From contig CAYNBI010000027.1 in the NCBI GenBank assembly GCA_964395315.1, positions 1-38,193 of the forward strand: 38,193 nt of DNA. Reading direction: 5' to 3'. Under the pieces are notes generated by a model that was not told the origin of the DNA, searched no databases, and worked only from the letters and a program-made list of their open reading frames with translations. Numbering within the stretch: the stretch's first letter is position 1; every line of letters starts with the position of its first letter. The position numbers and the translations under genes were made by a program. Positions 1 through 8,468 of the stretch are shown here, piece after piece. The stretch comes from CAVORB01 sp964395315 (GTDB lineage: Bacteria; Pseudomonadota; Gammaproteobacteria; Chromatiales; Chromatiaceae).

Positions 1-58
1 CGACCGTGGTGGAGATGGATCCAACGACGAGAGCGACTGCAGCAAGTGCACCTAACAT
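1..58 (-). CDS. 5' end of a small exported or membrane protein (runs off the left edge)
   Basis: Only the first 19 codons are in the window. They read MLGALAAVALVVGSISTTV, a hydrophobic stretch typical of a signal peptide or a single membrane anchor. The start is chosen because an AGGAG ribosome binding site lies seven bases upstream and a well-formed sigma-70 promoter sits 43 bases further upstream. The product cannot be named from this fragment. It is the next gene after the phosphoesterase at 267 on the same strand but has its own promoter, so it is probably a separate unit. Confidence 0.55.
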   Translation of the reverse strand, partial: MLGALAAVALVVGSISTTV

Positions 59-100
59 GTTACTTCTCCTGAACTTCAAGTCGGTTTCAACATGGAGATT

Positions 101-128
101 AGTATATAAGCATCCTCTAATCTTTCAA
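101..128 (-). promoter_or_regulatory. Sigma-70 promoter for the gene at the left edge
   Basis: On the minus strand the -35 box TTGAAA (123-128) and the -10 box TATACT (101-106) each match five of six consensus bases and are 16 bases apart. The surroundings are AT-rich in an otherwise GC-rich window. Just upstream of the -35 box the 7-mer GTAACAA occurs twice as a direct repeat (137-143 and 147-153), ten bases apart, which would suit an activator site. The promoter call rests on the boxes and position; the activator idea is inference. Confidence 0.6.
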
Positions 129-266
129 CCAAAGAGTTGTTACAGTTTGTTACCAGATGTTTCGCCCGGCGTCGCCCGGCAGCACGCGCGAGCACGGGCA
201 ACCGGGTAGGCCTGAAGGAACAGGCGGGAGGATCTCCGACCTCGTGCTACCTTGGCGGAATGGGGC

Positions 267-1214
267 TCATTCGACGATCAGGCGCTCGCGCGCATCCGCA
301 GGGGCAAGCTGCACCGAGAACGGCCGCTCCGCGGTCGGATCGACGCTGACACGCACCCCCGCGACCATGGGGGAGCCGGGGACCTCGAGCCGGAAGAAGC
401 GACGCAGCACACCGCCGTGAGCGGGGTCGCGCAACGGCTGATCGAACCGGAAACGGTGGGTGTCGCCGTGAACCGCCAGCACGGGCCCCTGGAATTGCTC
501 GAGCAAGGCCGCCAGGCTCTCGGCGAACGGCCCGTATCCGCGCGGGGGAGACGACGCCTCGAATCCTGGATTGGCATGAAACAGCAGCACCAGCGAGGAA
601 GCGTCCTCGGCCCTGGCCACCGCCGCGACCCGCGCCAGGTGAGCACGATTGGCCTCGGACCGCTTCAGATGCTCCGTCAGCGAGGCCTCCTTGCTGGGCG
701 TCAGGTTGTTGTGACTGCCGACCAGGTGGACAGCCGCGAACAGCACTCCATGGAACAGCGCGTAGTAGTTCTCTGGATGGGAGGGGTCGTTCGCCTCGGC
801 GCCGAGCTGGTCCAGCCGCAGCACCGAACCCTCGTCGTAGAATATCTGCCTCAACCGCGTGAGCCTCTCTCGCGGGTCGAATCCGCCCGCCCTTCGTCGG
901 TGGCAGTCGGTCCACTCGTTGTCCCCGGGGGTGTAGAGGACGGGTACGGGGAGCGAGCGGAACAGATCGGCGACGCGCGCAAAGGCTTGATCGGTGCAGG
1001 GCGCGCCGCCCGACTTGATGTCGCCGACGTGGACGAGAAAGGCGGGAGATTGGCGCAGCTCCGTTTCGAGCAGCGCGGCGAGCAGCTCGTACTCGCTTTC
1101 TGAGTAGGGGACATCGCCGATGGCCAGAAAGCGCGCGGCCGGCTCGGCGCCAGCCGTCGGCGCCAACAGGGCCGAAGCAAGGAGCATCGCGAAACCCAAG
1201 GCGCGGTCGATCAT
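267..1214 (-). CDS. Secreted calcineurin-like metallophosphoesterase
   Basis: A 315-residue protein with an N-terminal signal peptide (cleavage near AGA-EP, residues 22-25), so it probably acts in the periplasm. The metal-binding motifs of calcineurin-like phosphoesterases are visible in order: GD at 33-34, GD at 64-65, GDNE at 97-100 (where many members have GNH), a FHANPG histidine, and HGDTH near residue 240. The substrate cannot be told. It starts 49 bases after hoxW on the same strand, so it may be cotranscribed with the hydrogenase operon, but nothing in its sequence links it to hydrogenase function. The start codon has only a weak upstream ribosome site. Confidence 0.8.
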   Translation of the reverse strand: MIDRALGFAMLLASALLAPTAGAEPAARFLAIGDVPYSESEYELLAALLETELRQSPAFLVHVGDIKSGGAPCTDQAFARVADLFRSLPVPVLYTPGDNEWTDCHRRRAGGFDPRERLTRLRQIFYDEGSVLRLDQLGAEANDPSHPENYYALFHGVLFAAVHLVGSHNNLTPSKEASLTEHLKRSEANRAHLARVAAVARAEDASSLVLLFHANPGFEASSPPRGYGPFAESLAALLEQFQGPVLAVHGDTHRFRFDQPLRDPAHGGVLRRFFRLEVPGSPMVAGVRVSVDPTAERPFSVQLAPADARERLIVE

Positions 1215-1263
1215 ATCGGTCAGCAGGCTCTCGTCGTCACTGAAGCGCTCCCCGACACTCGCC

Positions 1264-1779
1264 CTATCGGCGTCCGGAATAGGCGTCGAACCTCAGACCA
1301 TGCGTGTCGTCCGGTTTACCGCTCAGCCGGTCGAGCAGATATGCCTCGGCTGCGCCCAGGTTGTCATGCGCCCGCCGGGACACCGGCTCGCCAAGCCCGA
1401 ACTCGTAGCCGCGCACCGCCAGCAGCCAGCTCGGCGGCGGCTCCTGGCCCGTGGTCTGCCGAAACACCTGCAGGACGGCGCCGGGACTCATGGCGTGGGA
1501 CGTGTAGCCGACGTCCCGTTCGGCCGCCACCGGCACGAAGGCGAAGGGCCCGATTCCGGACGCACTCGCGTCCACGAAAATAACCGTCTCCCGACCCTCC
1601 AGGTCCAAGGCGTGCTCGACCTGCAGCTGGAAATCCGTGAGGAGATCGACCCCCTGCAGCCGTCCGGCGTCACGGAGTCGCTCCAGACGTGCGACCAGTA
1701 GCGGCCCCAAGGCATCATCGCCGCGCGACGGGTTCCCGCAGGCGAAGACGAGAACGGGGGCCGTTCCAGACGCGGCCAT
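1264..1779 (-). CDS. hoxW: Hydrogenase maturation endopeptidase HoxW
   Basis: About 171 residues, the usual size of HycI/HoxW-type proteases. These cut the C-terminal extension from the hydrogenase large subunit once nickel has been inserted. The family marks are visible: an N-terminal FACGNPSRGDDALG segment, a VDAS aspartate in the middle, and a SHAMSP histidine segment, which together form the nickel-sensing site. The open frame extends further upstream into hoxH, but the start at MAASGT gives the normal N-terminus and lies 25 bases after hoxH. Its expected substrate is the HoxH encoded immediately upstream, which still carries its C-terminal extension. Confidence 0.82.
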   Translation of the reverse strand: MAASGTAPVLVFACGNPSRGDDALGPLLVARLERLRDAGRLQGVDLLTDFQLQVEHALDLEGRETVIFVDASASGIGPFAFVPVAAERDVGYTSHAMSPGAVLQVFRQTTGQEPPPSWLLAVRGYEFGLGEPVSRRAHDNLGAAEAYLLDRLSGKPDDTHGLRFDAYSGRR

Positions 1780-1804
1780 ACGAATGGGCTTGGCTCCCCC
1801 CGCG

Positions 1805-3319
1805 CTAGGTCGCCATGACCGCGTTCGGGCCGATGCCCTGCTCGATGCGACCGCTGGCGCGCTTGTGGATGCGATCGACCAGGTTGCCGTGCGCATCGAC
1901 CAATTCGACCTCCAACGGCATCCTCCCCACCGCGTGCGTGGCGCAGGACAGGCAGGGGTCGTAGGCGCGGATCGCCACCTCGATCTGGTTGAGCAGGGGT
2001 TCCGTCAGCTCCTTGCCGTCGAGGTAATGGCTCGCCACCTGGCGGATAGACTCGTTCATGACCTGGTTGTTATTGGTGGTGGATACGATCAGGTTGGCCT
2101 TGCGCACCAGCCCGTCTTCGTCGATCTCGTAGTGGTGGAACAGGGTGCCTCGCGGCGCCTCGATGACCCCGATCCCCTTGGCGCGCATCTCACCCCGCAC
2201 CCGCAGATCCGCCCCCATCAGATCCGGGTCGCGCAGCAGCTCGCGGATCGCCTCCCCGCAGTGCAACAGCTCGATCAGGCGCGCCCAGTGGGTCGCAAGC
2301 GCCGCTTGCAACGGTCGGCCCTCGCCCGCGGCCGCAAAGTCTTGGCGCTCCTGCTCGGCGAGCGGGGTGTCGAAGCGGTCGCAGTTGTTGACCCGCGCCA
2401 AGGGTCCCACCCGGTACCAGCCGCGCTCGGGGCCGAGCTCGGAGATGAAGGGGAACTTCATGTAGCTCCAGGGCTTGACCTCCTCGCGGAAGCGCGCCTC
2501 GTAGTCGCGGTAATCGACGTGGTCGAACAGGGTGTTGCCGTCCGCGCCCCTTGCGCGCAGGCCGCCATGATAGAGCTCGAAGGCACCATCGGCCCGGATC
2601 AAACCGAGCGAGTTGGCATCCACCTTGGCGAAGGCGTAGTGGTAGTCCGGATTCCGCAGGAAGATCTTCTTCATGAGCTGGACCGCCGACTCCGCCCAGG
2701 ACACCATCTGATCGGCGTCCTGCAGCAGATAATCGCGTTCCGCATCACTCAGGGACTTGTTGACCCCGCCGGGAACCGCGCCCGTGCCGTGAACCCGCTT
2801 GCCGGCGGTGACGCGGATGACCTCCTGGCCGTACTTGCGCATCAGCACGCCCTGCTTGGCGATCTCCGGGTGATCCTGGATCACGCCCACGATGTTGCGG
2901 TGAGGCACGGCATCGTCGAAGCCGAACAGCAGATCGGGCGATGAAAGGTGGAAGAAATGCAGTGCGTGGGACTGGAAGGTCTGTCCCAGATGCATCAATC
3001 GGCGCACCTTCTCCGCAGTGGGAGTAAGGGCATCGACGCCGACCAGCTGATCGGTGGCCTTGGCTGCGGCCAGGTGGTGGCTCACAGGGCAGATGCCGCA
3101 CAGGCGCTGCACCAGCACGGGCAGTTCCCAGTAGGGCCGCCCCTGGATGAACTTCTCGAAGCCGCGGAACTCCACGATATGCAGCCGCGCCTGGCGGATG
3201 CGGTTGTGCTCATCCTGCAGCAGCGTCACCTTGCCGTGACCCTCGACCCGGGTCACGGGCTCGATGACCACGCGCTTGAGATGCTGGGGATTGGCGGCGG
3301 TTTCCAGTTGGCTCGTCAT
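1805..3319 (-). CDS. hoxH: NAD-reducing bidirectional [NiFe]-hydrogenase large subunit HoxH
   Basis: A 504-residue catalytic subunit that activates H2 at the Ni-Fe centre. The N-terminal ligand motif RLCGICPVSHH (72-82) gives Cys74 and Cys77; the C-terminal motif DPCLSCATHA (454-463) gives Cys456 and Cys459. After His462 there remains a tail of about 42 residues, the peptide normally removed by HoxW. The length is close to that of Ralstonia-type HoxH. It follows hoxY by 67 bases and has a GAGG ribosome site nine bases before ATG. All ligands are present, so the enzyme looks functional. Confidence 0.95.
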   Translation of the reverse strand: MTSQLETAANPQHLKRVVIEPVTRVEGHGKVTLLQDEHNRIRQARLHIVEFRGFEKFIQGRPYWELPVLVQRLCGICPVSHHLAAAKATDQLVGVDALTPTAEKVRRLMHLGQTFQSHALHFFHLSSPDLLFGFDDAVPHRNIVGVIQDHPEIAKQGVLMRKYGQEVIRVTAGKRVHGTGAVPGGVNKSLSDAERDYLLQDADQMVSWAESAVQLMKKIFLRNPDYHYAFAKVDANSLGLIRADGAFELYHGGLRARGADGNTLFDHVDYRDYEARFREEVKPWSYMKFPFISELGPERGWYRVGPLARVNNCDRFDTPLAEQERQDFAAAGEGRPLQAALATHWARLIELLHCGEAIRELLRDPDLMGADLRVRGEMRAKGIGVIEAPRGTLFHHYEIDEDGLVRKANLIVSTTNNNQVMNESIRQVASHYLDGKELTEPLLNQIEVAIRAYDPCLSCATHAVGRMPLEVELVDAHGNLVDRIHKRASGRIEQGIGPNAVMAT

Positions 3320-3386
3320 GTCTTCGTCCCTCGCGGGCGGCTCGCGGCCGCAACGGTGCGCGCCTCGATCTGGGTTCGGGCTTCCT

Positions 3387-3926
3387 TCAATCGTAGTGGA
3401 TCTGATCGTAAGGGAGATGAATGGGCTTGCCTCCGATCAGCTCGGTGAGAAAGGTCCAGATGGCATCCCCGGACGGCGGACAGCCGGGCAGGAAGTAGTC
3501 GATCTTGACCACCTCATGCACCGGGTGCACCTGGTTCAGCAGCAACGGGATCTCCGGATCGTTGGGGACGCCGGGATTGTGCACGCCGACCCCGTCGACG
3601 TAGGATTCACGCAGGCAATCCCCGAGATCGAAGGCGTTGCGCATGGCGGGAATGCCGCCGTTGACGGCGCAGGCACCCATCGCCACCAGGATCTTGCAGT
3701 GCTTGCGAAACGCGCGCAGGACCTCGACGTTCTCGGCGTTGGCCACACCGCCCTCAATGATGCCCAGATCACATGGGCCGATATGCTTGATGTCAGTCAG
3801 CGGTGTGCGGTCAAACTCCACCAGCTCGACAAGATCGAGGATGCGCTCGTCGATGTCGAGCACCGACATATGGCAGCCGAAGCAGCCGGCGAGCGATGTG
3901 GTCGCGACCCTGAGCTTACCTGCCAT
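3387..3926 (-). CDS. hoxY: NAD-reducing [NiFe]-hydrogenase small subunit HoxY
   Basis: A 179-residue small subunit carrying only the proximal [4Fe-4S] cluster, as expected for Hox enzymes. The four cysteine ligands are visible as GCFGC (Cys15, Cys18), GAC (Cys86) and PGCPPSG (Cys149). There is no Tat signal, consistent with a cytoplasmic enzyme. It starts three bases after the hoxU stop, so translation is probably coupled. It pairs with HoxH to form the hydrogenase module. Confidence 0.94.
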   Translation of the reverse strand: MAGKLRVATTSLAGCFGCHMSVLDIDERILDLVELVEFDRTPLTDIKHIGPCDLGIIEGGVANAENVEVLRAFRKHCKILVAMGACAVNGGIPAMRNAFDLGDCLRESYVDGVGVHNPGVPNDPEIPLLLNQVHPVHEVVKIDYFLPGCPPSGDAIWTFLTELIGGKPIHLPYDQIHYD

Positions 3927-3929
3927 GGC

Positions 3930-4664
3930 TCATCCCTCCTCCCGCGCCGCGACGTCGCCCACCACGCTGATGGGCTCACGGTCATAGAGCCGCTCACCGA
4001 TCGGAACCTCGTATCCGCCGCGCTTGGGCAGGATGGCGCCGACGGGGCACACATGGGCCGCCTTGTCGGTGACGGCGAAGGACGAGTCGCCTAGCTTGCC
4101 CGTCGGCGAATCGACCACCAGGTGACTGTCGAGCCCGCGCCCGCTGATGGCGAATACCCGTTTTCCGTCCAAATCGCGGCTCGCGCGCACGCACAGCTCG
4201 CACAGGATGCAGCGATTGAAATCGATGAGGAAATCGGGATGAGAGGCGTCGAGCGCGCGGCGGGGGAAGAAGTGCGTGAAATGGGGCGCGAGCATGCCGG
4301 TGTAGTAGGCGACGGCCTGCAGCTGACAGGCCCCGCTCTTCTCGCATCCGGGACAGACGTGGTTGCCCTCCACGAACAGCATCTGCAGGATCGCGCGGCG
4401 GATACCCTGCATCTCCTCCGAGCCGGATTCCACCTCCATGCCCTCCGCCGCCGGGGCGGTGCAGGCGGAGACGTGGCGCCCGTTCAGGCTCACCACGCAC
4501 ACCCGGCAGCTGCCGTGGGGGGCATAGTCCGGATTGTGGCACAGATGCGGGATGTACTCTCCCGCGGCCAGCGCCGCATCCATGATGGTCTGACCCGGCG
4601 TGAACGGGATCTCCCTGCCGTCGAGCCGAAAGCTGTGTCTGACGTCGCGCTGGATGTCCTTCAT
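3930..4664 (-). CDS. hoxU: Diaphorase small subunit HoxU (NuoG-like iron-sulfur protein)
   Basis: A 244-residue electron-transfer subunit linking the hydrogenase and NADH sides. Visible cluster ligands are a plant-type [2Fe-2S] set (Cys42, Cys53, Cys56, Cys68), a His-Cys set (His102, Cys104, Cys107, Cys113) typical of NuoG N-termini, and a further cysteine set (Cys152, Cys155, Cys158, Cys206) for a [4Fe-4S] cluster. Length agrees with Ralstonia HoxU. Its ATG overlaps the hoxF stop by four bases, indicating translational coupling. Confidence 0.94.
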   Translation of the reverse strand: MKDIQRDVRHSFRLDGREIPFTPGQTIMDAALAAGEYIPHLCHNPDYAPHGSCRVCVVSLNGRHVSACTAPAAEGMEVESGSEEMQGIRRAILQMLFVEGNHVCPGCEKSGACQLQAVAYYTGMLAPHFTHFFPRRALDASHPDFLIDFNRCILCELCVRASRDLDGKRVFAISGRGLDSHLVVDSPTGKLGDSSFAVTDKAAHVCPVGAILPKRGGYEVPIGERLYDREPISVVGDVAAREEG

Positions 4665-6496
4665 GGGGCGTCCTCCAGATGCGCTCCGGCGTCACTGCGA
4701 CCGGTCAGGGCGCGGGCGTCCGAGAGCGCCGCGTCCAGGTCGAACGAGGGGGTGTAGTCGGCGCTGCGCAGCCGCTTTCGATAGACCTCGGGAAACTTGT
4801 CCAGGGTGTTCAGGACGTGGTTCGGCGCGGTCGCGCCGAGGCCGCAGTAGCTGGCCTTTTTCATCACCTCGCCGATGTGGCGCATTTCCCCAAGATCGTA
4901 CTCGGACGCCTGCCCGGCGGCGACCTTCTCCACCAGGTTCCTGAGCAGGCTTCCGCCCACCCGGCACGGGGTGCAGAAACCGCAGCTCTCGTGGGCAAAG
5001 AAGTGCGCGAAGTTGCGCACCATGTCCAGCATGTCCCGGCCGCGATCGAAGACCATGAAGGAGCCGGCGGTCGGCAGATCCTCGAAGGCGATGACGCGGT
5101 CGAATTCCGATGCGCCGAGCGTGACTCCGGCGGCGCCGGAGACCTGCACGGCCTGGGTATCGCGCGCCCCGCAGTCCGCGAGCACCTGCGCTACCGGCGT
5201 GCCGAAGGGGTACTCGTAGATGCCCGGACGCGCCACGTCGCCGCTCACCGACAGGATCTTGCTGCCCGCGGACTGATCCGTCCCCTCGCCCCGGAACCAA
5301 TAGCCACCGAGCTGCACCACCCGTGCCGCGGCGAGGAAGGTCTCGACGTTGTTCACGACCGTCGGGTGGCCCAGGTAGCCGCTGGTCACGGGGAAAGGCG
5401 GGCGTTTGCGGGTGACTCCCCGCTTCCCCTCCAGGGACTCGATCAAGGCGGACTCCTCGCCGCAGATATAGGCGCCGGCGCCCAGGTGAACCTCGATATC
5501 AAAGTCGAATCCCGGCTGGCCGAGGATCTTCTGGCCGAGCAGGCCCTGTGAGCGTCTTCGCGCGAGTACCGACTCGACGTGCTCGAGCAGGTAGCGGTAC
5601 TCGCCGCGCAGGTACAGAAAGCCCCGCCTTGCCCCGACCACGCCGGCGCAGATGGTCATGCCCTCGAACACCAGGTCCGCGTAAGAGCTCAGCAGCACGC
5701 GGTCCTTGAACGTCCCGGGCTCCCCCTCGTCGGCGTTGCAGACGACGAAGCGCTCGCTGCCCCTGGCCTCGCGACAGAACTTCCACTTGAGCGCGGTGGT
5801 GAAGCCGGCACCGCCCCGCCCGCGCAGACCCGAGCGCTCCACCTCCAGCAGCGCGACCTCCCGCCCCTTGTCCAGCAATGCCGCCAACCCGGCGCCCTCG
5901 CTGCAGGGGTCGCTCAGCAGCAACCCGGCGCGATGGATGTTGTCCTCGACACGGAACAGCTCGGCCGGCCATCGCTCGACCGGCTGCCGTGTCTCCACCA
6001 GCCCGGCCAACAGATCGATGCGCCGATCGTCCAGCCTGGTGACGGCGGTGCCATTGACCAGCATCGCCGGCCCCTGGTCGCACATGCCGGTACAGGAGGT
6101 GAGGCCCACCGTCACCCGCCCATCCGCCCGGGTCAAACCCGGCTCCACCGCCAGCCGATGGCAGAGACGGCGCATCAGGGGCTGGTTGCCGAGCATGCGG
6201 TCGGTGATGTTGTCGCTGAAGAGGATGTCGTAGTCCCCTCGATAGCGTTCGTGCAGGAAGGCGTAGAAGGCCACCGCCGCACGCGTCTGGGTGCGGGTGA
6301 CGCCAAGCTCGGCGGAGAGATTGTCGATGGCGGACTCGGGCACGAAGCCGAACTGGTGCTGGAGGGCGATGAGATGCTGGAGCAGATGCTCCGAATCCCT
6401 GCCGCGCCTGGCTAGCGAGTCGGCGACGAACCCGACCACCCGGTCGGTCGATGGAATAGGCATCGCGGTCAGCTGCTCGTTGTTCCCTGCCGACAT
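4661..6496 (-). CDS. hoxF: Diaphorase large subunit HoxF with fused HoxE-like N-terminal domain
   Basis: A 611-residue flavoprotein that exchanges electrons with NAD(H). Residues 18-165 are a NuoE/HoxE-like thioredoxin-fold domain, as in the Ralstonia-type HoxF, so no separate hoxE is needed and none is present. In that domain the second cysteine pair is there (Cys135-x3-Cys139), but the first pair normal for NuoE is not visible around residues 94-105, so its [2Fe-2S] cluster may be incomplete. The NuoF-like part has the FMN loop GLRGRGGAGF (223-232), GEPGTFKDR (258-266), the NADH region GAGAYICGEESAL (340-352) and the [4Fe-4S] ligands Cys505, Cys508, Cys511 and Cys551. An AGGTG site precedes ATG by five bases. 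It heads the hoxFUYHW operon. Confidence 0.94.
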   Translation of the reverse strand: MSAGNNEQLTAMPIPSTDRVVGFVADSLARRGRDSEHLLQHLIALQHQFGFVPESAIDNLSAELGVTRTQTRAAVAFYAFLHERYRGDYDILFSDNITDRMLGNQPLMRRLCHRLAVEPGLTRADGRVTVGLTSCTGMCDQGPAMLVNGTAVTRLDDRRIDLLAGLVETRQPVERWPAELFRVEDNIHRAGLLLSDPCSEGAGLAALLDKGREVALLEVERSGLRGRGGAGFTTALKWKFCREARGSERFVVCNADEGEPGTFKDRVLLSSYADLVFEGMTICAGVVGARRGFLYLRGEYRYLLEHVESVLARRRSQGLLGQKILGQPGFDFDIEVHLGAGAYICGEESALIESLEGKRGVTRKRPPFPVTSGYLGHPTVVNNVETFLAAARVVQLGGYWFRGEGTDQSAGSKILSVSGDVARPGIYEYPFGTPVAQVLADCGARDTQAVQVSGAAGVTLGASEFDRVIAFEDLPTAGSFMVFDRGRDMLDMVRNFAHFFAHESCGFCTPCRVGGSLLRNLVEKVAAGQASEYDLGEMRHIGEVMKKASYCGLGATAPNHVLNTLDKFPEVYRKRLRSADYTPSFDLDAALSDARALTGRSDAGAHLEDAP

Positions 6497-6652
6497 ACTA
6501 ACACCTGGATTGCGGCCGTACGCATCGGCTTCAGGACCTGGACCGATGAAGCACGCTTATGGCCTGAGACCCGTGAAACGAGAACCGTGGGCGCTTCCCT
6601 GTGCGCCAAAAGCCCCTTTGTCCGTGCTTGACGATCGGTTTGTTTACCGGGC

Positions 6653-6682
6653 CTTGAAATTCCGCATCGGCCATCCTACTTT
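6653..6682 (+). promoter_or_regulatory. Possible promoter of the small heat-shock gene
   Basis: CTTGAAA (6653-6659) matches both the sigma-32 -35 element and a sigma-70 TTGAAA. Seventeen bases after TTGAAA lies TACTTT (6677-6682), a weak -10 box. A clean sigma-32 -10 box (CCCCAT type) at proper spacing is not seen; GGCCATCC is too close. The position, about 90 bases before the start codon, fits. Low confidence. Confidence 0.3.
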
Positions 6683-6768
6683 ACATAATGCGAGCGCTCG
6701 ACGAGGCTCGCACAAACGCGGTTCGCAAAGAACGCACTACCCATATTGCTCATTCGGAGGATATGTCC

Positions 6769-7233
6769 ATGACGACGATCGACTTCACCCCCCTGTTCCG
6801 ATCCGCGATCGGCTTCGATCGGCTGGCTTCGGCCCTCGAGTCCGCCTACCGTTCCGAGGCAGGCGGCTACCCGCCCTACAACATCGAGATGATTGGACAG
6901 GACAAGTACCGCATCTCCATGGCGGTGGCTGGCTTCTCCCGGGATGAACTGGACATCATGGTCAAGGAGAGCATCCTGACCGTTTCCGGCTCACGCAAGG
7001 AGGACGCGGATGACAAGGAGCGGCGATTCCTCTACCGCGGCATCGCCACGCGGAACTTCGAGCGACAGTTCCAGCTCGCCGACTACGTCAAGGTGGTCGA
7101 CGCGCGGCTTGAGGACGGCCTGCTGCACGTCGAGCTGGTTCGGGAGATTCCCGAGGCCATGAAGCCGCGCCAGATCGAGATCCGGTCAGAGGAAGGCCGG
7201 GTAATCGAGAACAAGGCGCAAGCGGCCGCCTAA
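6769..7233 (+). CDS. Small heat-shock protein, Hsp20/IbpA type
   Basis: A 154-residue chaperone that holds unfolding proteins. The N-terminus (MTTIDFTPLFRSAIGFDRL) is the signature start of IbpA/IbpB proteins, followed by an alpha-crystallin domain (about residues 35-130). The C-terminal I-x-I-type anchor appears as QIEIRS near residue 138. The frame is open further upstream, but this ATG is preferred because GGAGG lies eight bases before it, whereas the ATG six bases earlier is only two bases from the site. The gene is divergent from hoxF, stands alone and ends before a strong terminator at 7282. Confidence 0.93.
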   Translation: MTTIDFTPLFRSAIGFDRLASALESAYRSEAGGYPPYNIEMIGQDKYRISMAVAGFSRDELDIMVKESILTVSGSRKEDADDKERRFLYRGIATRNFERQFQLADYVKVVDARLEDGLLHVELVREIPEAMKPRQIEIRSEEGRVIENKAQAAA

Positions 7234-7281
7234 AGCTGGACGGAAAGGTCGGGTTGAGAACTGACCTTTCCCTTCAATAAG

Positions 7282-7309
7282 AAAGCGGGGCCTGAGCCCC
7301 GCTTTTTTA
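7282..7309 (+). terminator. Rho-independent terminator after the Hsp20 gene
   Basis: A ten-base perfect stem (7282-7291 pairing with 7296-7305) with a CTGA loop, followed on the plus strand by a run of T. It lies 48 bases after the Hsp20 stop and 26 bases beyond the end of the convergent HiPIP gene. On the minus strand the stem is followed by a partly T-rich stretch, so it may work in both directions. Confidence 0.9.
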
Positions 7310-7334
7310 TGCCGGTATCTTGCCCGGTCGCGCG

Positions 7335-7694
7335 TCAGGCGCCGGCCTTCAGGGTCCAGGACGCACACCAGCCGCTCTCGTGGACGAGCTTGCCCGGGAA
7401 CAGCTGGCAAGGGCGCCACTCGCCGGAATCGGCCTGAATGAACTGACAGTTCGCGCAAACCTGCTCTTCCGGCGGCTTGCCGGGGCGAGCAGCCGCGGCG
7501 CGGTCGGCCTGGGTCGCGTCGTGCTTGTACTTGAGCGCGATCGCGGTGGGATCGGCGGCCTCGTCGACGTGAGGCAGGTCCTCCGCTTGGGCGGCAGCCA
7601 TGCCGACCAGATTCATCAGCGGGACGGTGGCCAGACCGCCCAGCATCATCTTGACGGCGTCGCGACGGCTCTTGTTCATCGGCTTATCGGACAT
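7335..7694 (-). CDS. hip: High-potential iron-sulfur protein (HiPIP)
   Basis: A 119-residue precursor of the small periplasmic [4Fe-4S] electron carrier that, in purple sulfur bacteria, rereduces the photosynthetic reaction centre. A twin-arginine signal is visible (SRRDAVKMMLGG, 9-20) with cleavage after AAAQA near residue 37. The cluster ligands are Cys80, Cys83, Cys96 and Cys110, with the C-x2-C, x12, x13 spacing of the family. The region PPEEQVCANCQF and the end GWCASWTLKAG closely match Chromatium-type HiPIP as I remember it. A GGAG site nine bases upstream supports the ATG at SDKP. This gene is the best taxonomic marker in the window. Confidence 0.96.
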   Translation of the reverse strand: MSDKPMNKSRRDAVKMMLGGLATVPLMNLVGMAAAQAEDLPHVDEAADPTAIALKYKHDATQADRAAAARPGKPPEEQVCANCQFIQADSGEWRPCQLFPGKLVHESGWCASWTLKAGA

Positions 7695-7914
7695 TGCTGT
7701 CGTCTCCTTCTCAGGGGTAAGTGTAAGTCAACCCGCCGGCCGTCCGGCCGGGGATCGCCTCGGATTGTGCACCATGGGGCAGGAAAACGCGAGCATCCCA
7801 CCTGGGGCTGGACACCGGACCGAAGCTCGCGCGGACACCGGAAGCGGCGCCCCTAGCGGCCGTGCAGGCATGTAGACCGGGTCGGGCCAGCCGCTGGGCC
7901 CTGCCCGATGAGCC

Positions 7915-8397
7915 CTAGTTCAGGTAGGTACCGGCACCGACCACTCGGTTGCGCCAATAGTCGGCATCCAGGCTGGATAGCCGCACCTGCTTCTTGGAGG
8001 TCGAGGCATGCACGAAGCGGTTCTTGTCTACCATGAGACCGACGTGGTACTGACCGCCGCCGATCTTGAAAAAGACCAGATCGCCTGGCCTGACCTTGGA
8101 GAGCTTCACCGGCTTGGCCGCGTCTTGCTGCGCCGTCGAGACTCGGGGAATATTCACCCCAGCGGCACGGTAGGCATGCTGGGTGAGCGCGCTGCAGTCG
8201 AGCGCCTTTCCGGGCGCCTCGGCACCATAGACATATCGCGTTCCCATCTGGGAGAGTGCGGCCTCGACGACGTCGCTGCGAGGTCCGCTGAGGGCGGTTG
8301 GACCGACATCGCGGGAGGTTGCGCATCCTTGTAGCAAGAGGCTGAGCCCGACGACACCGAATCCCAACGGGGTCAGGAACTTGCGCGTTATCTTCAA
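7915..8397 (-). CDS. NlpC/P60 family lipoprotein, peptidoglycan endopeptidase
   Basis: A 160-residue lipoprotein. The signal peptide ends in a lipobox LLQGC with the lipidated Cys25. The NlpC/P60 domain covers about residues 41-157, with catalytic Cys68 (DCSAL), His118 (YHVGL) and a third polar residue near His130 (HAST). Such enzymes cut peptide stems of peptidoglycan at the outer membrane. It has its own AT-rich promoter region and stands alone, divergent from the Mrr-like gene. The ribosome site is weak. Confidence 0.92.
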   Translation of the reverse strand: MKITRKFLTPLGFGVVGLSLLLQGCATSRDVGPTALSGPRSDVVEAALSQMGTRYVYGAEAPGKALDCSALTQHAYRAAGVNIPRVSTAQQDAAKPVKLSKVRPGDLVFFKIGGGQYHVGLMVDKNRFVHASTSKKQVRLSSLDADYWRNRVVGAGTYLN

Positions 8398-8438
8398 GTG
8401 ATTTCCCCTTTTGGTGTTGTAACTTATTGTTAGTTATT

Positions 8439-8468
8439 TTTTTAATCTTGAAACATGACTTTTGTCAA
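8439..8468 (-). promoter_or_regulatory. Likely promoter of the NlpC/P60 gene
   Basis: On the minus strand a perfect -35 box TTGACA (8463-8468) is followed after 18 bases by TAAAAA (8439-8444), a weak -10 box, in an AT-rich patch 42 bases upstream of the start codon. The -35 box is strong; the exact -10 is uncertain. Confidence 0.5.

Noticed and set aside
1637..2944. A 435-codon plus-strand frame across hoxH
   Set aside because: It is antisense to hoxH, whose ligand motifs are complete; the plus-strand translation shows no domain.
6497..6650. Sigma-54 promoter for hoxF, as known for Ralstonia hox genes
   Set aside because: No GG-N10-GC pair with the expected surrounding bases was found; TGGCGC near 6600 has the wrong spacing.
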